Source of the DNA: Variovorax sp. RA8
Lineage (GTDB): Bacteria; Pseudomonadota; Gammaproteobacteria; Burkholderiales; Burkholderiaceae_C
NCBI RefSeq assembly: GCF_901827175.1
Contig: NZ_LR594662.1
Span: forward strand, 248,001-312,000
Direction of reading: 5' to 3'
DNA: 64,000 bases
The notes below the pieces were generated by a model. It ran no database searches. It saw nothing but the letters and a program-made list of their open reading frames with translations, and was not told where the DNA came from. Numbering within the stretch: the stretch's first letter is position 1; every line of letters starts with the position of its first letter. Positions 42,899 to 51,975 of this stretch are shown piece after piece. The translations under genes were made by a program, and so were the position numbers.

Positions 42899-43822
42899 TC
42901 AGCGGCGTTCCGCGGGGGGTGCTTCGCCCGAGGCCTGCGCGACCAGCCAGTCGCGGAAGGCCGAGAGCGCGGGCCGCTCGTCCGCGCTCGCCGGGGTGAC
43001 CAGGAAGTAGCCCCGCTGCGCGCGCAACGGCCGGTCGCAGGCCACCGCCAGCTCGCCTCGCGCCAGCTCCGGCTCGATCAGCATGCGCGGCATCAGCGCC
43101 ACGCCGAGGCCGTGCGCGGCGGCCACCGCGATCATGGAGAACAGCTCGTAGCGCGGCCCGCTGCGCGCGCGCGGCGCGTCGACCTGCTGGGCGTCGAACC
43201 ACTGGCGCCAGCCATCGGGCCGGGTGCTCTGCTGCAGCAGCGGCATGCGTGCAACCGCGGCCGGCGACAGTTGCGCCCTCGCGCCGAGCAGCGCAGGGCT
43301 GCAGACCGGCACCACATCCTCGTTCAGCAGCAGCACCGAGCGCGTGCCGGCCCAGTTGGCCGCCTGGGCGGGCGTGCCGGTGTAGACGGCGGCGTCGAAG
43401 GGCGTGTCGTTGAAGAGAAAGGGACGGGTGCGGGTCTCGATGTGGACCGTGATGTCGGGCTGGCGCCGGGCGAAGTCCGGCAGGCGCGGGATCAGCCAGC
43501 GGGTGGCGAAGGTGGGCACCGCAGCCAGCTGCAGCGAGCCGCCCACGCCCTGGCGCGCCATCGCGTCGAGCGTGTCGCGCTCCATACTGTCGAGCTGGCG
43601 CGCGATCTGGCGTGCGTAGTCGGCGCCGGCCGGCGTCAGCGCCACGCCATGGCGGGTGCGGCGGAACAACGCCATGCCGAGGAAGTCCTCCAGCACCGTG
43701 ATCTGGCGCGAGACTGCGCTCTGCGTCAGCGCGAGTTCCTGCGCGGCGCGGGTGTAGCTCTCGTGGCGGGCGGCGGCCTCGAAGCAGATCAGGGCCTGGG
43801 TGGAAGGCAGTCTACGGCGCAT
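42899..43822 (-). CDS. GcvA-like LysR transcriptional regulator, probable regulator of gcdH
   Basis: This 307-aa LTTR of the GcvA branch starts with LPSTQALICFEAAARHESYTRAAQELALTQSAVSRQITVLEDFLG, and the effector domain contains FATRWLIPRLPDFARRQPDI, typical of that branch. It is divergent from glutaryl-CoA dehydrogenase with 174 nt between starts, the arrangement known for gcdR in Pseudomonas and other proteobacteria. A CCAAT/ATTGG dyad lies in the gap. The likely signal is glutarate or a lysine breakdown intermediate. Confidence 0.88.
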   Translation of the reverse strand: MRRRLPSTQALICFEAAARHESYTRAAQELALTQSAVSRQITVLEDFLGMALFRRTRHGVALTPAGADYARQIARQLDSMERDTLDAMARQGVGGSLQLAAVPTFATRWLIPRLPDFARRQPDITVHIETRTRPFLFNDTPFDAAVYTGTPAQAANWAGTRSVLLLNEDVVPVCSPALLGARAQLSPAAVARMPLLQQSTRPDGWRQWFDAQQVDAPRARSGPRYELFSMIAVAAAHGLGVALMPRMLIEPELARGELAVACDRPLRAQRGYFLVTPASADERPALSAFRDWLVAQASGEAPPAERR

Positions 43823-43855
43823 GGTATGCGGGGCTTACATGGATTGACGAGCGAC

Positions 43856-43873
43856 CTTCCCAATGAGAATTGG
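43856..43873 (+). promoter_or_regulatory. shared 17-mer with CCAAT/ATTGG dyad before gcdH
   Basis: CTTCCCAATGAGAATTG (43856-43872) contains the inverted repeat CCAAT-GAGA-ATTGG (43860-43873). It lies 34 nt from the LysR start and 124 nt from the gcdH start. The 17-mer recurs at 31834-31850 with one difference. An LTTR site is the simplest reading. Confidence 0.45.
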
Positions 43874-43996
43874 TGGGGCATTGTGCGATGAAGTGAGCAA
43901 AGCGCATAACTGGTTGCCGAATCTTCGTTTGCGCTCGAAGGGGCGGCAGCTTAGGATCGCACTCAGCTTCCCCCGCCACCTACACCGGAGACCGCC

Positions 43997-45193
43997 ATGG
44001 CCCACGCCGCATTTCATTGGGACGACCCGCTCCTGCTCGACCAGCAGCTCACCAGCGAAGAGCGCCAGGTGCGCGACGCTGCGAATGCCTACTGCCAAGG
44101 CCAGCTCGCGCCCCGCGTGCTCGAAGGCTTCCGCACCGGCGAGACCGATCCCAAGATCTTCCGCGAGATGGGCGAGCTCGGCCTGCTCGGGCCGACCATC
44201 CCCGAGCAGTACGGCGGCCCGGCACTCAACTACGTCTGCTACGGCCTGATCGCGCGCGAAGTCGAGCGCGTCGACTCCGGCTACCGCTCGATGGCCAGCG
44301 TGCAGAGCTCGCTGGTGATGGTGCCCATCAACGAGTTCGGCACCGAGGCGCAGAAGCAGAAGTACCTGCCCAAGCTCGCCACCGGCGAATGGATCGGCTG
44401 CTTCGGCCTGACCGAGCCCGACCACGGCTCCGACCCCGGCAGCATGGTCACCCGCGCCAAGAAGGTGCCGGGCGGCTATGCGCTCACCGGCGCCAAGATG
44501 TGGATCAGCAACAGCCCGATCGCCGATGTGTTCGTGGTCTGGGCCAAGGAAGTCAGCGAGGGCGGTGCGGTCGGCCCGATCCGCGGCTTCGTGCTCGAGA
44601 AGGGCATGAAGGGCCTGTCGGCCCCTGAGATCCACGGCAAGGTCGGCCTGCGCGCCAGCATCACCGGCGAGATCGTGATGGACAACGTGTTCTGCCCCGA
44701 AGAGAACGCCTTCCCCGAGGTGCGCGGCCTGAAGGGCCCCTTTACCTGTCTCAACAGCGCCCGCTACGGCATCTCCTGGGGCGCGCTGGGCGCCGCCGAG
44801 GACTGCTGGCACCGCGCGCGCCAATACACCCTGGACCGCAAGCAGTTCGGCCGCCCGCTCGCTGCCAACCAGCTGGTCCAGAAGAAGCTGGCCGACATGC
44901 AGACCGAGATCACGCTGGGCCTGCAGGGCTGCCTGCGCCTGGGCCGCATGAAGGACGAGGGCACCGCCTCCGTCGAGGTCACTTCGCTGCTCAAGCGCAA
45001 CTCCTGCGGCAAGGCGCTGGACATCGCCCGCCTGGCGCGCGACATGATGGGCGGCAACGGCATCAGCGACGAGTTCGGCGTCGCGCGCCACCTGGTGAAC
45101 CTCGAGGTGGTCAACACCTACGAGGGCACGCACGACATCCATGCGCTGATCCTGGGGCGTGCGCAGACCGGCATCGCGGCGTTCTCGAACTGA
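43997..45193 (+). CDS. gcdH: glutaryl-CoA dehydrogenase
   Basis: This 398-aa FAD acyl-CoA dehydrogenase has [15 protein letters not shown] for substrate and flavin binding, [16 protein letters not shown], and catalytic base Glu376 in [22 protein letters not shown]. This end is diagnostic of GcdH rather than short- or medium-chain enzymes. It oxidises and decarboxylates glutaryl-CoA to crotonyl-CoA in lysine, tryptophan and glutarate catabolism. The neighbouring CoA-transferase would supply glutaryl-CoA and the divergent LysR would control both. Confidence 0.94.
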   Translation: MAHAAFHWDDPLLLDQQLTSEERQVRDAANAYCQGQLAPRVLEGFRTGETDPKIFREMGELGLLGPTIPEQYGGPALNYVCYGLIAREVERVDSGYRSMASVQSSLVMVPINEFGTEAQKQKYLPKLATGEWIGCFGLTEPDHGSDPGSMVTRAKKVPGGYALTGAKMWISNSPIADVFVVWAKEVSEGGAVGPIRGFVLEKGMKGLSAPEIHGKVGLRASITGEIVMDNVFCPEENAFPEVRGLKGPFTCLNSARYGISWGALGAAEDCWHRARQYTLDRKQFGRPLAANQLVQKKLADMQTEITLGLQGCLRLGRMKDEGTASVEVTSLLKRNSCGKALDIARLARDMMGGNGISDEFGVARHLVNLEVVNTYEGTHDIHALILGRAQTGIAAFSN

Positions 45194-45222
45194 AGGCCGG
45201 GTACGGACAGCCCCCAAGTCAA

Positions 45223-46455
45223 ATGACCCCAGCAGCACTCGACGGCATCAAGGTTCTCGATCTTTCGCGCGTCCTCGCCGGCCCGTGGTGCACGCAGATC
45301 CTCGCGGACCTGGGTGCGGACGTGGTCAAGATCGAGCGGCCCGGCGTCGGCGACGACACGCGCACCTGGGGCCCGCCCTTCCTCAAGGACGAGCACGGCC
45401 GCGACACCGACCAGGCCACCTACTTCACCTCGTGCAACCGCAACAAGCGCTCGGTCACGATCGACATGGCGACGCCCGAGGGTCAGGACCTGCTGAAGAA
45501 GATGGCGGCGCAGGCCGACATCGTGGTCGAGAACTTCAAGACCGGCGGACTCAGGCAATACGGGCTGGACTACGAGAGCCTGCGCGCCATCAACCCGCGC
45601 CTGGTCTACTGCAGCGTGACCGGCTTCGGCCACGACGGGCCGCATGCCTCGCGCGCCGGCTACGACCTGATGATCCAGGCGACCAGCGGCATGATGAGCA
45701 TCACCGGCCGCCCCGACGGCGAGCCCGGCGGCGGTCCGCTGCGCGTGGGCGTGGCGCTCACCGACCTGTTCACCGGCGTCTACGCGGCCACGGCCATCCT
45801 GGCCGCGATCGAAGTGCGTCACCGCACCGGCGAAGGCCAGCACATCGACATGGCGCTGCTCGACGTCGGCATGGCCATCCTCGCCAACCAGGCCAGCGCC
45901 TTTCTCAACACCGGCGTCGCGCCCCAGCGGCAGGGCAACAGCCATCCGAGCCTCGCGCCCTACCAGGACTTCCACACGAAGGACGGCGCCATGCTGCTTG
46001 CCATCGGCAACAACGGCCAGTTCACGCGCTTCTGCGAGGCTGCCGGCCAGGCCGAGTGGGCGAGCGACCCGCGCTTTGCCACCAACACCCTGCGCGTGCG
46101 GCACCGCGAGGTGCTGATCCCGATGATGGAGGCCGTCACCCGCACCCGAACCACCGCCGAGTGGATCGCGCTGCTGGAGGACAAGGCCGTGCCCTGCGGC
46201 CCGATCAACAACATTGCCCAGGCCTTCGAGGACGCGCAGGTCAAGGCGCGCGGCCTGGCGGTGACGCTGCCGCGCGACGCCGGCGACGGCATCTCGCAGA
46301 TCGCCGGCGTCGCCAGTCCGCTGCGCCTGCAGGGCACGCCGCCGGTACTGCGCCGGGCGCCCCCCGCGCTGGGGCAGCACACCGACGAGGTGCTGGCCGA
46401 GATGGGGCTCGGGGAGTCGCAGCGCGCAGCGCTGCGCGATGCGGGGGTGATCTAA
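45223..46455 (+). CDS. CaiB/BaiF CoA-transferase, probable succinyl-CoA:glutarate CoA-transferase
   Basis: This 410-aa family III CoA-transferase has KVLDLSRVLAGPWCTQILADLGADVVKIE, NRNKRSVTIDM and the catalytic Asp148 in GYDLMIQATSGMMSITG. It lies 29 nt downstream of gcdH on the same strand. Family III enzymes of this subgroup (SUGCT-like) transfer CoA from succinyl-CoA to glutarate, which fits the neighbour. Substrate is inferred from context. Confidence 0.88.
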   Translation: MTPAALDGIKVLDLSRVLAGPWCTQILADLGADVVKIERPGVGDDTRTWGPPFLKDEHGRDTDQATYFTSCNRNKRSVTIDMATPEGQDLLKKMAAQADIVVENFKTGGLRQYGLDYESLRAINPRLVYCSVTGFGHDGPHASRAGYDLMIQATSGMMSITGRPDGEPGGGPLRVGVALTDLFTGVYAATAILAAIEVRHRTGEGQHIDMALLDVGMAILANQASAFLNTGVAPQRQGNSHPSLAPYQDFHTKDGAMLLAIGNNGQFTRFCEAAGQAEWASDPRFATNTLRVRHREVLIPMMEAVTRTRTTAEWIALLEDKAVPCGPINNIAQAFEDAQVKARGLAVTLPRDAGDGISQIAGVASPLRLQGTPPVLRRAPPALGQHTDEVLAEMGLGESQRAALRDAGVI

Positions 46456-46462
46456 GCGGTCC

Positions 46463-46531
46463 TGCGGCGAATGTGGCGCTATTCACCGCATTACTTGCGG
46501 CAAATGAGGCTCCCACTTGCGGCGAATAGGC
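46463..46531. promoter_or_regulatory. phased array of TGCGGCGAAT repeats upstream of fic
   Basis: Three direct copies of a TGCGGC[G/A]AAT-x-GGC element (46463-46477, 46494-46510, 46516-46531) and one inverted copy (46476-46490, TGCGGTGAATAGC on the minus strand) fill the 89-nt gap between the CoA-transferase stop and the fic ATG. TGCGG starts at 46463, 46496 and 46518, spacings of 33 and 22 nt, which are multiples of 11. This fits cooperative binding on one DNA face, probably by the Fic protein's own C-terminal winged HTH. Confidence 0.6.
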
Positions 46532-46544
46532 GCACAATCTCCGC

Positions 46545-47675
46545 ATGAACAGCGGAGAAAGCGACGAGGGCCTTTACATCTGGGAGAACCCAGACTGGCC
46601 GCGCCTGCGTTACGACCTCTCGGTTCTCGCCGCGCCGCTCGCCGCGGTCCATGCCGCGCAAGGCTACCTGCTGGGCCGGATGGCGGACCTGGGGCTGTCC
46701 CAGCGCGACGCGACCACGCTGCGGGTGCTGACGGACGACGTCGTCAAGACCAGCGAGATCGAGGGTGAGAGGCTCAACTCCGAGACGGTGCGATCCTCCA
46801 TCGCACGCCGGCTGGGGCTGGACATCGGCGCGCTGGCGCCCGCGGACCGGCATGTCGACGGCGTGGTCGACATGGTGCTCGACGCCACCGGTGCGCATGG
46901 GCTGCCGCTCACGCGTGAGCGCCTCTTTGGCTGGCATGCGGCACTGTTTCCCACTGGCTACAGCGGGCTGGCGCCGATCCGCACGGGCGCGTGGCGCGAC
47001 GACGCATCGGGGCCGATGCAGGTGGTCTCCGGCCCGATAGGCCGGCGAACGGTGCACTTCGAGGCACCGCCTGCGGCGCGGCTCGAGGCGGAAATGGCTC
47101 GGTTCCTCGAATGGTTCGAGCAGTCCACCGAAGGCGATCGGCTCGTGCATGCAGGCCTTGCGCACCTCTGGTTCGTCACTCTGCATCCGTTCGACGATGG
47201 CAACGGCCGCATCGCACGCGCCGTCGGTGACATGGCGCTGGCTCGCGCCGAGCGCTCCGGGCAGCGCTTCTACAGTCTCTCGGCCCAGATCCAGCGCGAG
47301 CGCAAGGACTACTACGAGATGCTGGAGCGTACCCAGAAGGGTCCGCTGGACGTGACACCCTGGCTGGACTGGTTCCTGGGCTGCCTGCTGCGCGCCGTAG
47401 AGGGGGCGGAAGCGTCGCTGTCCGCGGTGCTGCTGAAGTCCCACGCCTGGCAGCGCTGGGCAGAGTTGCCGCTCAACGAGCGGCAGATCAAGCTTCTCAA
47501 CCGCCTGCTCGACGGCTTCGAGGGCAAGCTCACGAGCAGCAAGTGGGCTGCCATCGCCAAGTGCTCTGCCGACACGGCCTTGCGCGACATCGGCGACCTG
47601 GTGGAACGCGGGGTGTTGAAGAAGTCCGCGTCCGGTGGGCGCAGCACCAGCTACGAGCTGGTCACGCAGCCCTGA
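46545..47675 (+). CDS. Fic family protein with N-terminal inhibitory helix and C-terminal winged HTH
   Basis: This 376-aa protein has the Fic core motif HPFDDGNGR at residues 213-221, intact for AMP transfer from ATP. An inhibitory motif of type [S/T]xxxE[G/N] is present as TSEIEG (Thr69 to Gly74), so this is a class II, self-inhibited Fic protein. The last about 80 residues (LNERQIKLLNRLLDGFEGKLTSSKWAAIAKCSADTALRDIGDLVERGVLKK) form a winged HTH, indicating DNA binding. No separate antitoxin is encoded. A phased repeat array precedes the gene. Target proteins are unknown. Confidence 0.92.
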   Translation: MNSGESDEGLYIWENPDWPRLRYDLSVLAAPLAAVHAAQGYLLGRMADLGLSQRDATTLRVLTDDVVKTSEIEGERLNSETVRSSIARRLGLDIGALAPADRHVDGVVDMVLDATGAHGLPLTRERLFGWHAALFPTGYSGLAPIRTGAWRDDASGPMQVVSGPIGRRTVHFEAPPAARLEAEMARFLEWFEQSTEGDRLVHAGLAHLWFVTLHPFDDGNGRIARAVGDMALARAERSGQRFYSLSAQIQRERKDYYEMLERTQKGPLDVTPWLDWFLGCLLRAVEGAEASLSAVLLKSHAWQRWAELPLNERQIKLLNRLLDGFEGKLTSSKWAAIAKCSADTALRDIGDLVERGVLKKSASGGRSTSYELVTQP

Positions 47676-47684
47676 GGCGCGACA

Positions 47685-48143
47685 TCAGAAGACGCGCCCG
47701 ACGATCGCCAGCGCGAACACCGCCACGCCCAGCGCGAGGTTCAGCTCCACCAGCCGGCGGATCATGTTGAGCTGGGCCGCTGCCACCGGCCATTCGCGGC
47801 CGGCCACGGCGCGCAGCAGGCGCGGGTAGGGCGCGAAGCGGATGTGCAGGAACACCGCCATCATCACCAGCCCGAGAACCAGCATGCCATGCACGCTCCA
47901 GTGCACGCGCGCGAAGCCGCCCGCCAGCCAGACCATGCCCAGGCCGCTGGCCAGCAGCACGGCGATGGCGGCAGAGACGCCGGCGAAGAAGCGCGACAGC
48001 GCCTGCGCCATCAGCGGCAGCCGCAGCGGCGGCTCCAGCACCGCGACGGCGGAGGGACGAACGGCGAAATGCATCACCGCCATGCCGCCCACCCAGAAGG
48101 CGGCGGACAGCAGGTGCAGCAGGAGCAGGACGGCTTGGGTCAT
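47685..48143 (-). CDS. CopD-like integral membrane protein
   Basis: This 152-aa protein has four hydrophobic segments: VLLLLHLLSAAFWVGGMAVMHFAV, FFAGVSAAIAVLLASGLGMVWL, VHWSVHGMLVLGLVMMAVFLHIRF and a final one. Conserved His residues in segments 1 and 3 resemble CopD and related heme/copper-associated membrane proteins. The true substrate is unknown. It converges on fic (9-nt gap) and lies 11 nt downstream of the MocR regulator gene, perhaps co-transcribed. Confidence 0.75.
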   Translation of the reverse strand: MTQAVLLLLHLLSAAFWVGGMAVMHFAVRPSAVAVLEPPLRLPLMAQALSRFFAGVSAAIAVLLASGLGMVWLAGGFARVHWSVHGMLVLGLVMMAVFLHIRFAPYPRLLRAVAGREWPVAAAQLNMIRRLVELNLALGVAVFALAIVGRVF

Positions 48144-48154
48144 GGCGGCGCAGC

Positions 48155-49588
48155 TTAGACCACAAAGAGCGCATCGCGCAGCCTGGCTACGAGAAGATGC
48201 GCCTCGGCTTGCGAGGCGATGTTGGTGAAACCCATGAGCAACCCCTCGATCCCGGGCTTGCCGGCGTAGCGCTCCGACAAGGCGCGGCAGTGGAGCCCGG
48301 CTGCCTGCGCGCGCCGGCTCAGCGCGGCGTCGCTGCCCAGGCCTTCGAAGCGCGCAATGAGGTGCATGCCGCCGCTGCGCAGTTCGACGTGCACCGCCTT
48401 GCCGAAGGCCTGCTGCAGTTCGGCCGCGAGCATTGCGCGCCGGCGCGCGTAGAGCAGCCGCATCTTCTTGATGTGCCGCGCGAAATGGCCTTCCCGGAGG
48501 AAGTCGCAGACGATCGCCTGCGAAAGCTGCGGGCATCCGTTGGACGCGACACCCGCGGCCTGCGTGCAGCGCTCGACCAGCGGCTCCGGCACGACGAGGT
48601 AGGCCAGCGCCAGGCCCGGATGGAGGACCTTCGAGAAGGTGCCGGCGTACAGCACCCGGTCCTGCCCGTCCAGGCTCTTCAGCGCCGGCAGTGGATGCCC
48701 GGCGTAGCGGTACTCGCCGTCGTAGTCGTCCTCGACGATCCAGGCCTTCGCATCCTCGGCCCACGCGAGCAGCTCGAGGCGGCGCGCCATGCTCATCGAA
48801 TAGCCCAGCGGTGACTGGTGCGAGGGCGTGACGACCGCCAGCTTCGCACCGGCCGCGCGGCGCCGGCCGTCGGCGACGCGCAGGCCCTGCGAGTCGACCG
48901 GGACCGAGACCACGCGCTGGCCGGCGGCCTGCAGCACCTCGCGCGTCGGCGGAAAGCCCGGGTCTTCCACCCAGGCGCTGTCGTTGCGGGCAAGCAGCGC
49001 GCGCGAGACCAGCGCGATGCTCGCGCGATGCCCGGCGGTGACGAACACCTGGGCCGGGCTGCAGGCCACGCCGCGCGACACCCGCAAGTACGCCGCGATG
49101 GCCTCGCGCAGCGGCGCGTAGCCGGCCGGGTCGCCGTAGTTCATGTCGGCGATGGTGGTCGCGCGCATCCGGCGGGCCGCCAACCGCGCCCAGAGCTTGC
49201 GGGGAAAGGCGTCGAGCGCCGGGATACCGAGCTGGAAGGGCGGTGGCGCGCCGACCGGTGCCAGCGTCAGCAGGCTTGTCGTGCTGCCACGGTCCACGCG
49301 CGCCGACGCCCGCGGCGGCAATCGAGGCGAGACCACCGTGCCGGCCTGCCCGCGCGCGAGCAGATAACCCTCGCCGGCCAGCTGACCGTAAGCCAGCTCC
49401 ACCGTGGCGCGCGCCACGCCGAGCTCGCCCGCCAGGCTGCGGGCCGAGGCGACCCGCGCGCCGGGCCGCAGCAGCCCCTGCTCGATGGCGTCGCGCAGCC
49501 GCTGAACGATCTGCCGGTACAGCGGCTCCGATCGGCTGCGATCGAGCTGCAGCAGATCGGCGCGAAAGGCGCTTTCGGTGCTCATCAT
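48155..49588 (-). CDS. MocR/PdxR-type regulator (GntR HTH + aminotransferase domain)
   Basis: This 477-aa protein has an N-terminal GntR winged HTH (LYRQIVQRLRDAIEQGLLRPGARVASARSLAGELGVARATVELAYGQLAGEGYL) and a PLP-binding aminotransferase fold. The Schiff-base Lys is in YAGTFSKVLHPGLALAY and the Asp/Tyr pair in VEDDYDGEYRY. MocR proteins sense PLP or amino compounds and control adjacent divergent genes. Here that is the epimerase-cupin pair starting 96 nt away. ATG at 49588 or the adjacent one at 49585. Confidence 0.9.
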   Translation of the reverse strand: MMSTESAFRADLLQLDRSRSEPLYRQIVQRLRDAIEQGLLRPGARVASARSLAGELGVARATVELAYGQLAGEGYLLARGQAGTVVSPRLPPRASARVDRGSTTSLLTLAPVGAPPPFQLGIPALDAFPRKLWARLAARRMRATTIADMNYGDPAGYAPLREAIAAYLRVSRGVACSPAQVFVTAGHRASIALVSRALLARNDSAWVEDPGFPPTREVLQAAGQRVVSVPVDSQGLRVADGRRRAAGAKLAVVTPSHQSPLGYSMSMARRLELLAWAEDAKAWIVEDDYDGEYRYAGHPLPALKSLDGQDRVLYAGTFSKVLHPGLALAYLVVPEPLVERCTQAAGVASNGCPQLSQAIVCDFLREGHFARHIKKMRLLYARRRAMLAAELQQAFGKAVHVELRSGGMHLIARFEGLGSDAALSRRAQAAGLHCRALSERYAGKPGIEGLLMGFTNIASQAEAHLLVARLRDALFVV

Positions 49589-49683
49589 GGCTTGGTCGTT
49601 TTCGCGATTCTTGGATCTTTTGGGCGGTGCATGGTAGCCCTAAGCTGAAGCCTCGAGATCGCAGGAAAGGACACGGAGGACCC

Positions 49684-50430
49684 ATGACCCAGAACAGGAT
49701 ATTCCTCGCCGGCGCCACCGGCGCGATCGGCTCGGTGCTGGCGCCCCTGCTGGTGGACGCCGGCTACGCGGTGTACGGCAGCACCCGCCGCGCCGACCGG
49801 GCCAGCGCGCTCGAGGCGCAGGAGGTGGCGCCGGTGGTGGTCGACATCTTCGACGCGGCGGCGCTGGCCTCTGCGCTGAAGCGCGTCGCGCCGGATGTGG
49901 TGATCCACCAACTCACCGACCTGCCGCGCGACCTGGACCCCGCGCGAATGGCAGAGGCGGTGGTGCGCAATGCGCGCATCCGCAGCGAAGGCACACGCAA
50001 CCTGGTGGCCGCGGCGCTCGCAGCCGGCTGCCAGCGCCTGATTGCGCAGAGCATCGCCTGGGGCTACGCGCCCGGCCCGAAACCCTGGCGCGAGGAGCAG
50101 CCGCTGGACGTCACGGCCGGGGACTCGCGCGGCATCACCGTGCGCGGGGTGGCGGCGCTGGAAACACTGGCGCTCGAAACGCCCGGCCTGGCGGGGACCG
50201 TGCTGCGCTACGGGCAGTTCTACGGCCCCGGCACATCGACGCCAACCCCGCGCGGCACCACCCCGGTCCACGTCGAAGCAGCCGCATGGGCGGCGCTGCT
50301 GGCCGTTCAACGCGACGCGCGCGGCATCTACAACATTGCCGAGGAGGGCCCCGAGCTCAGCACCGAGAAGGCACGGCGCGAACTCGGCTGGCATGCGGCG
50401 CTGCGCTGGCCGGCGGAGATCCTGCAATGA
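49684..50430 (+). CDS. NAD-dependent epimerase/dehydratase family protein
   Basis: This 248-aa extended-SDR-like protein has the N-terminal Rossmann motif FLAGATGAIGS (GxxGxxG) and VAALETLALE in the region of the usual YxxxK, though a clear YxxxK is not visible. This suggests a binding or atypical redox role. It is somewhat short for epimerases (usually 300 or more). GGAGGACCC precedes the ATG. It overlaps the cupin gene by 4 nt, so they are translated together, likely under the divergent MocR regulator. Confidence 0.82.
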   Translation: MTQNRIFLAGATGAIGSVLAPLLVDAGYAVYGSTRRADRASALEAQEVAPVVVDIFDAAALASALKRVAPDVVIHQLTDLPRDLDPARMAEAVVRNARIRSEGTRNLVAAALAAGCQRLIAQSIAWGYAPGPKPWREEQPLDVTAGDSRGITVRGVAALETLALETPGLAGTVLRYGQFYGPGTSTPTPRGTTPVHVEAAAWAALLAVQRDARGIYNIAEEGPELSTEKARRELGWHAALRWPAEILQ

Positions 50431-50948
50431 GCGCCCTGTTCGTTGCCCCGCGCCGCAACGCGGCGATCATGGCCATCGGGCTGGCCGCCGGGTGGATGCT
50501 GCTTGCGCCCGCTGCGCCGCGTGCGGCCGCACGGTGGTTCGACGATCTGTGCAGCAGCCTGGGCCGGCCAATGTTCGCCTCGGCCCCCGCCGCCGCCGCC
50601 GATGGCGCGGCCGCGCGCCCGGCGACCGTGGTGAAGCCGCTGTCCTGCGAACCCCTGCCCAACGTGCCCGGCAAGTCCCAGACCACCGTGCTGGTCGAGT
50701 TTCCGCCGCTGGCCTACTCGCCGGCGCATCGGCATCCGGGCTCCGTCACCGCGGTGGTGGTCGAGGGGACGGTCCGCTCCCAACTGCAAGGCACGCCGGC
50801 CGCGGACTACCAGGCCGGCCAGAGCTTCTTCGAGCCGCCCGGCACGCTGCACGTGTTCGCCGAGAATCCGGACCCGGCGCGCACCGCGAAGCTCATCGCC
50901 TTCTTCGTCACCGACGAGAACTGCGGGCCGCTGACGCTCTACGAGTGA
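50427..50948 (+). CDS. cupin domain protein with N-terminal membrane/signal segment
   Basis: This 173-aa protein starts with a basic N terminus and hydrophobic AAIMAIGLAAGWMLLAPAAP, so it is secreted or membrane-tethered. A single cupin barrel follows with PAHRHPGSVTAVVVEGTV (metal-binding His pair) and FFEPPGTLHVFAENPD (third His). Small-molecule binding or isomerisation in the periplasm is likely. Coupled to the epimerase gene and probably controlled by the MocR regulator. Confidence 0.82.
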   Translation: MSALFVAPRRNAAIMAIGLAAGWMLLAPAAPRAAARWFDDLCSSLGRPMFASAPAAAADGAAARPATVVKPLSCEPLPNVPGKSQTTVLVEFPPLAYSPAHRHPGSVTAVVVEGTVRSQLQGTPAADYQAGQSFFEPPGTLHVFAENPDPARTAKLIAFFVTDENCGPLTLYE

Positions 50949-50994
50949 GCGCCTCGGCCGACTGCCGGCGCATCTCCCGACGGCGTCATGGCCA

Positions 50995-51975
50995 TCAATC
51001 GACCTTGATGCCGGCGGCCTTCACCACCTGCTGCGCCTTGGCGGTCTCCTCGACGATGAACTTGTCGAACTGGGCCGAGGGCATGACGAAGGGCTCGGCG
51101 CCCAGCTTGTCCAGCCGCTCCTTGAGGTCGGGCGCCGTCATGATCTTCGCGACCTCCGCCTGCAGCCGCTCGATGGCCGGCTTGGGCGTCTTCGCGGGCG
51201 CGAACAGCCCGACCCAGAACAGGTACTCCGAGCCCGGCACGCCGGCCTCCACCGTGGTGGGCAGCTGCGGCATCACGCCCGAGCGCTTGCCGGTGCCCAC
51301 TGCCAGCGCCTTGAGCTTGCCGTCCTTCACCAGCGGCAGGGCCGACACCATGGGCGCGAAGAACCAGTCGATGCGCCCGCCCATCACCTCCGTCATCGCC
51401 TCGGGCGTGCCGCGGAAGGGCACGTGCTGCGCCTGCACGCCTGCGGCCAGGCGGAACACCTCGGCGTTCATGTGCGTGGCCGAGCCGTTGCCCGCCGAGC
51501 CGTAGTTGAAGCTGCCGGGCTTGGCCTTGACCTGCGCGACCAGGTCTTTCACGTCGGCAAAGCGATTGGGCGCGACCACCAGCATGTTGGGCAGGCTGGC
51601 CATCGGCGTGATGCCCGCGAAGTCCTTCAGAGTGTCGTAGCTGAGGTTGGGATAGATCGAGGGGTTGACCAGGTGCCCCGCCGAGTGGACCAGCAGCGTG
51701 TAGCCGTCGGCCGGCGCCTTCGCCACCTGGGCGGCGCCCAGCGTGCCGCCGGCACCGGGCTTGTTGTCGATGATCACGTTGGTGCCCAGCGCGGGGCCGA
51801 GGCGCTCGGCCACCAGCCGCGCCACGATGTCGGTGCCGCTGCCGGCGGTGAAGGGCACGATCAGCTTGATGGTCTGGCCCTTGGGCCAGTCGCCCTGGGC
51901 GTGCGCGCCGGTGAAGGCGAGGGCGGCCAGCGCCCCGGCGAGGAGCCGGCGGCGGGCGTGAATGAATGGCGTCAT
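50995..51975 (-). CDS. Bug/TctC-family solute-binding protein
   Basis: This 326-aa periplasmic receptor has a signal peptide (RRRLLAGALAALAFTGAHAQ) and the Bug fold: IKLIVPFTAGSGTDIVARLVAERL, NVIIDNKPGAGGTLGAAQVAKAPADGYTLL and YGSAGNGSATHMNAEVF. It captures a carboxylic acid for a tripartite TctAB system, which is not encoded here; orphan receptors are common in Burkholderiales. It is last gene of the six-gene catabolic operon and overlaps the cupin gene by 4 nt, so its ligand is probably the operon's substrate. Confidence 0.92.
   Translation of the reverse strand: MTPFIHARRRLLAGALAALAFTGAHAQGDWPKGQTIKLIVPFTAGSGTDIVARLVAERLGPALGTNVIIDNKPGAGGTLGAAQVAKAPADGYTLLVHSAGHLVNPSIYPNLSYDTLKDFAGITPMASLPNMLVVAPNRFADVKDLVAQVKAKPGSFNYGSAGNGSATHMNAEVFRLAAGVQAQHVPFRGTPEAMTEVMGGRIDWFFAPMVSALPLVKDGKLKALAVGTGKRSGVMPQLPTTVEAGVPGSEYLFWVGLFAPAKTPKPAIERLQAEVAKIMTAPDLKERLDKLGAEPFVMPSAQFDKFIVEETAKAQQVVKAAGIKVD

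Noticed and set aside
46241..46546. A small minus-strand gene in front of fic as a possible FicA-type antitoxin
   Set aside because: The frame is Ala/Arg/Pro-rich and antisense to the CoA-transferase end and repeat array. The Fic protein already contains its own inhibitory motif, so no separate antitoxin is needed.
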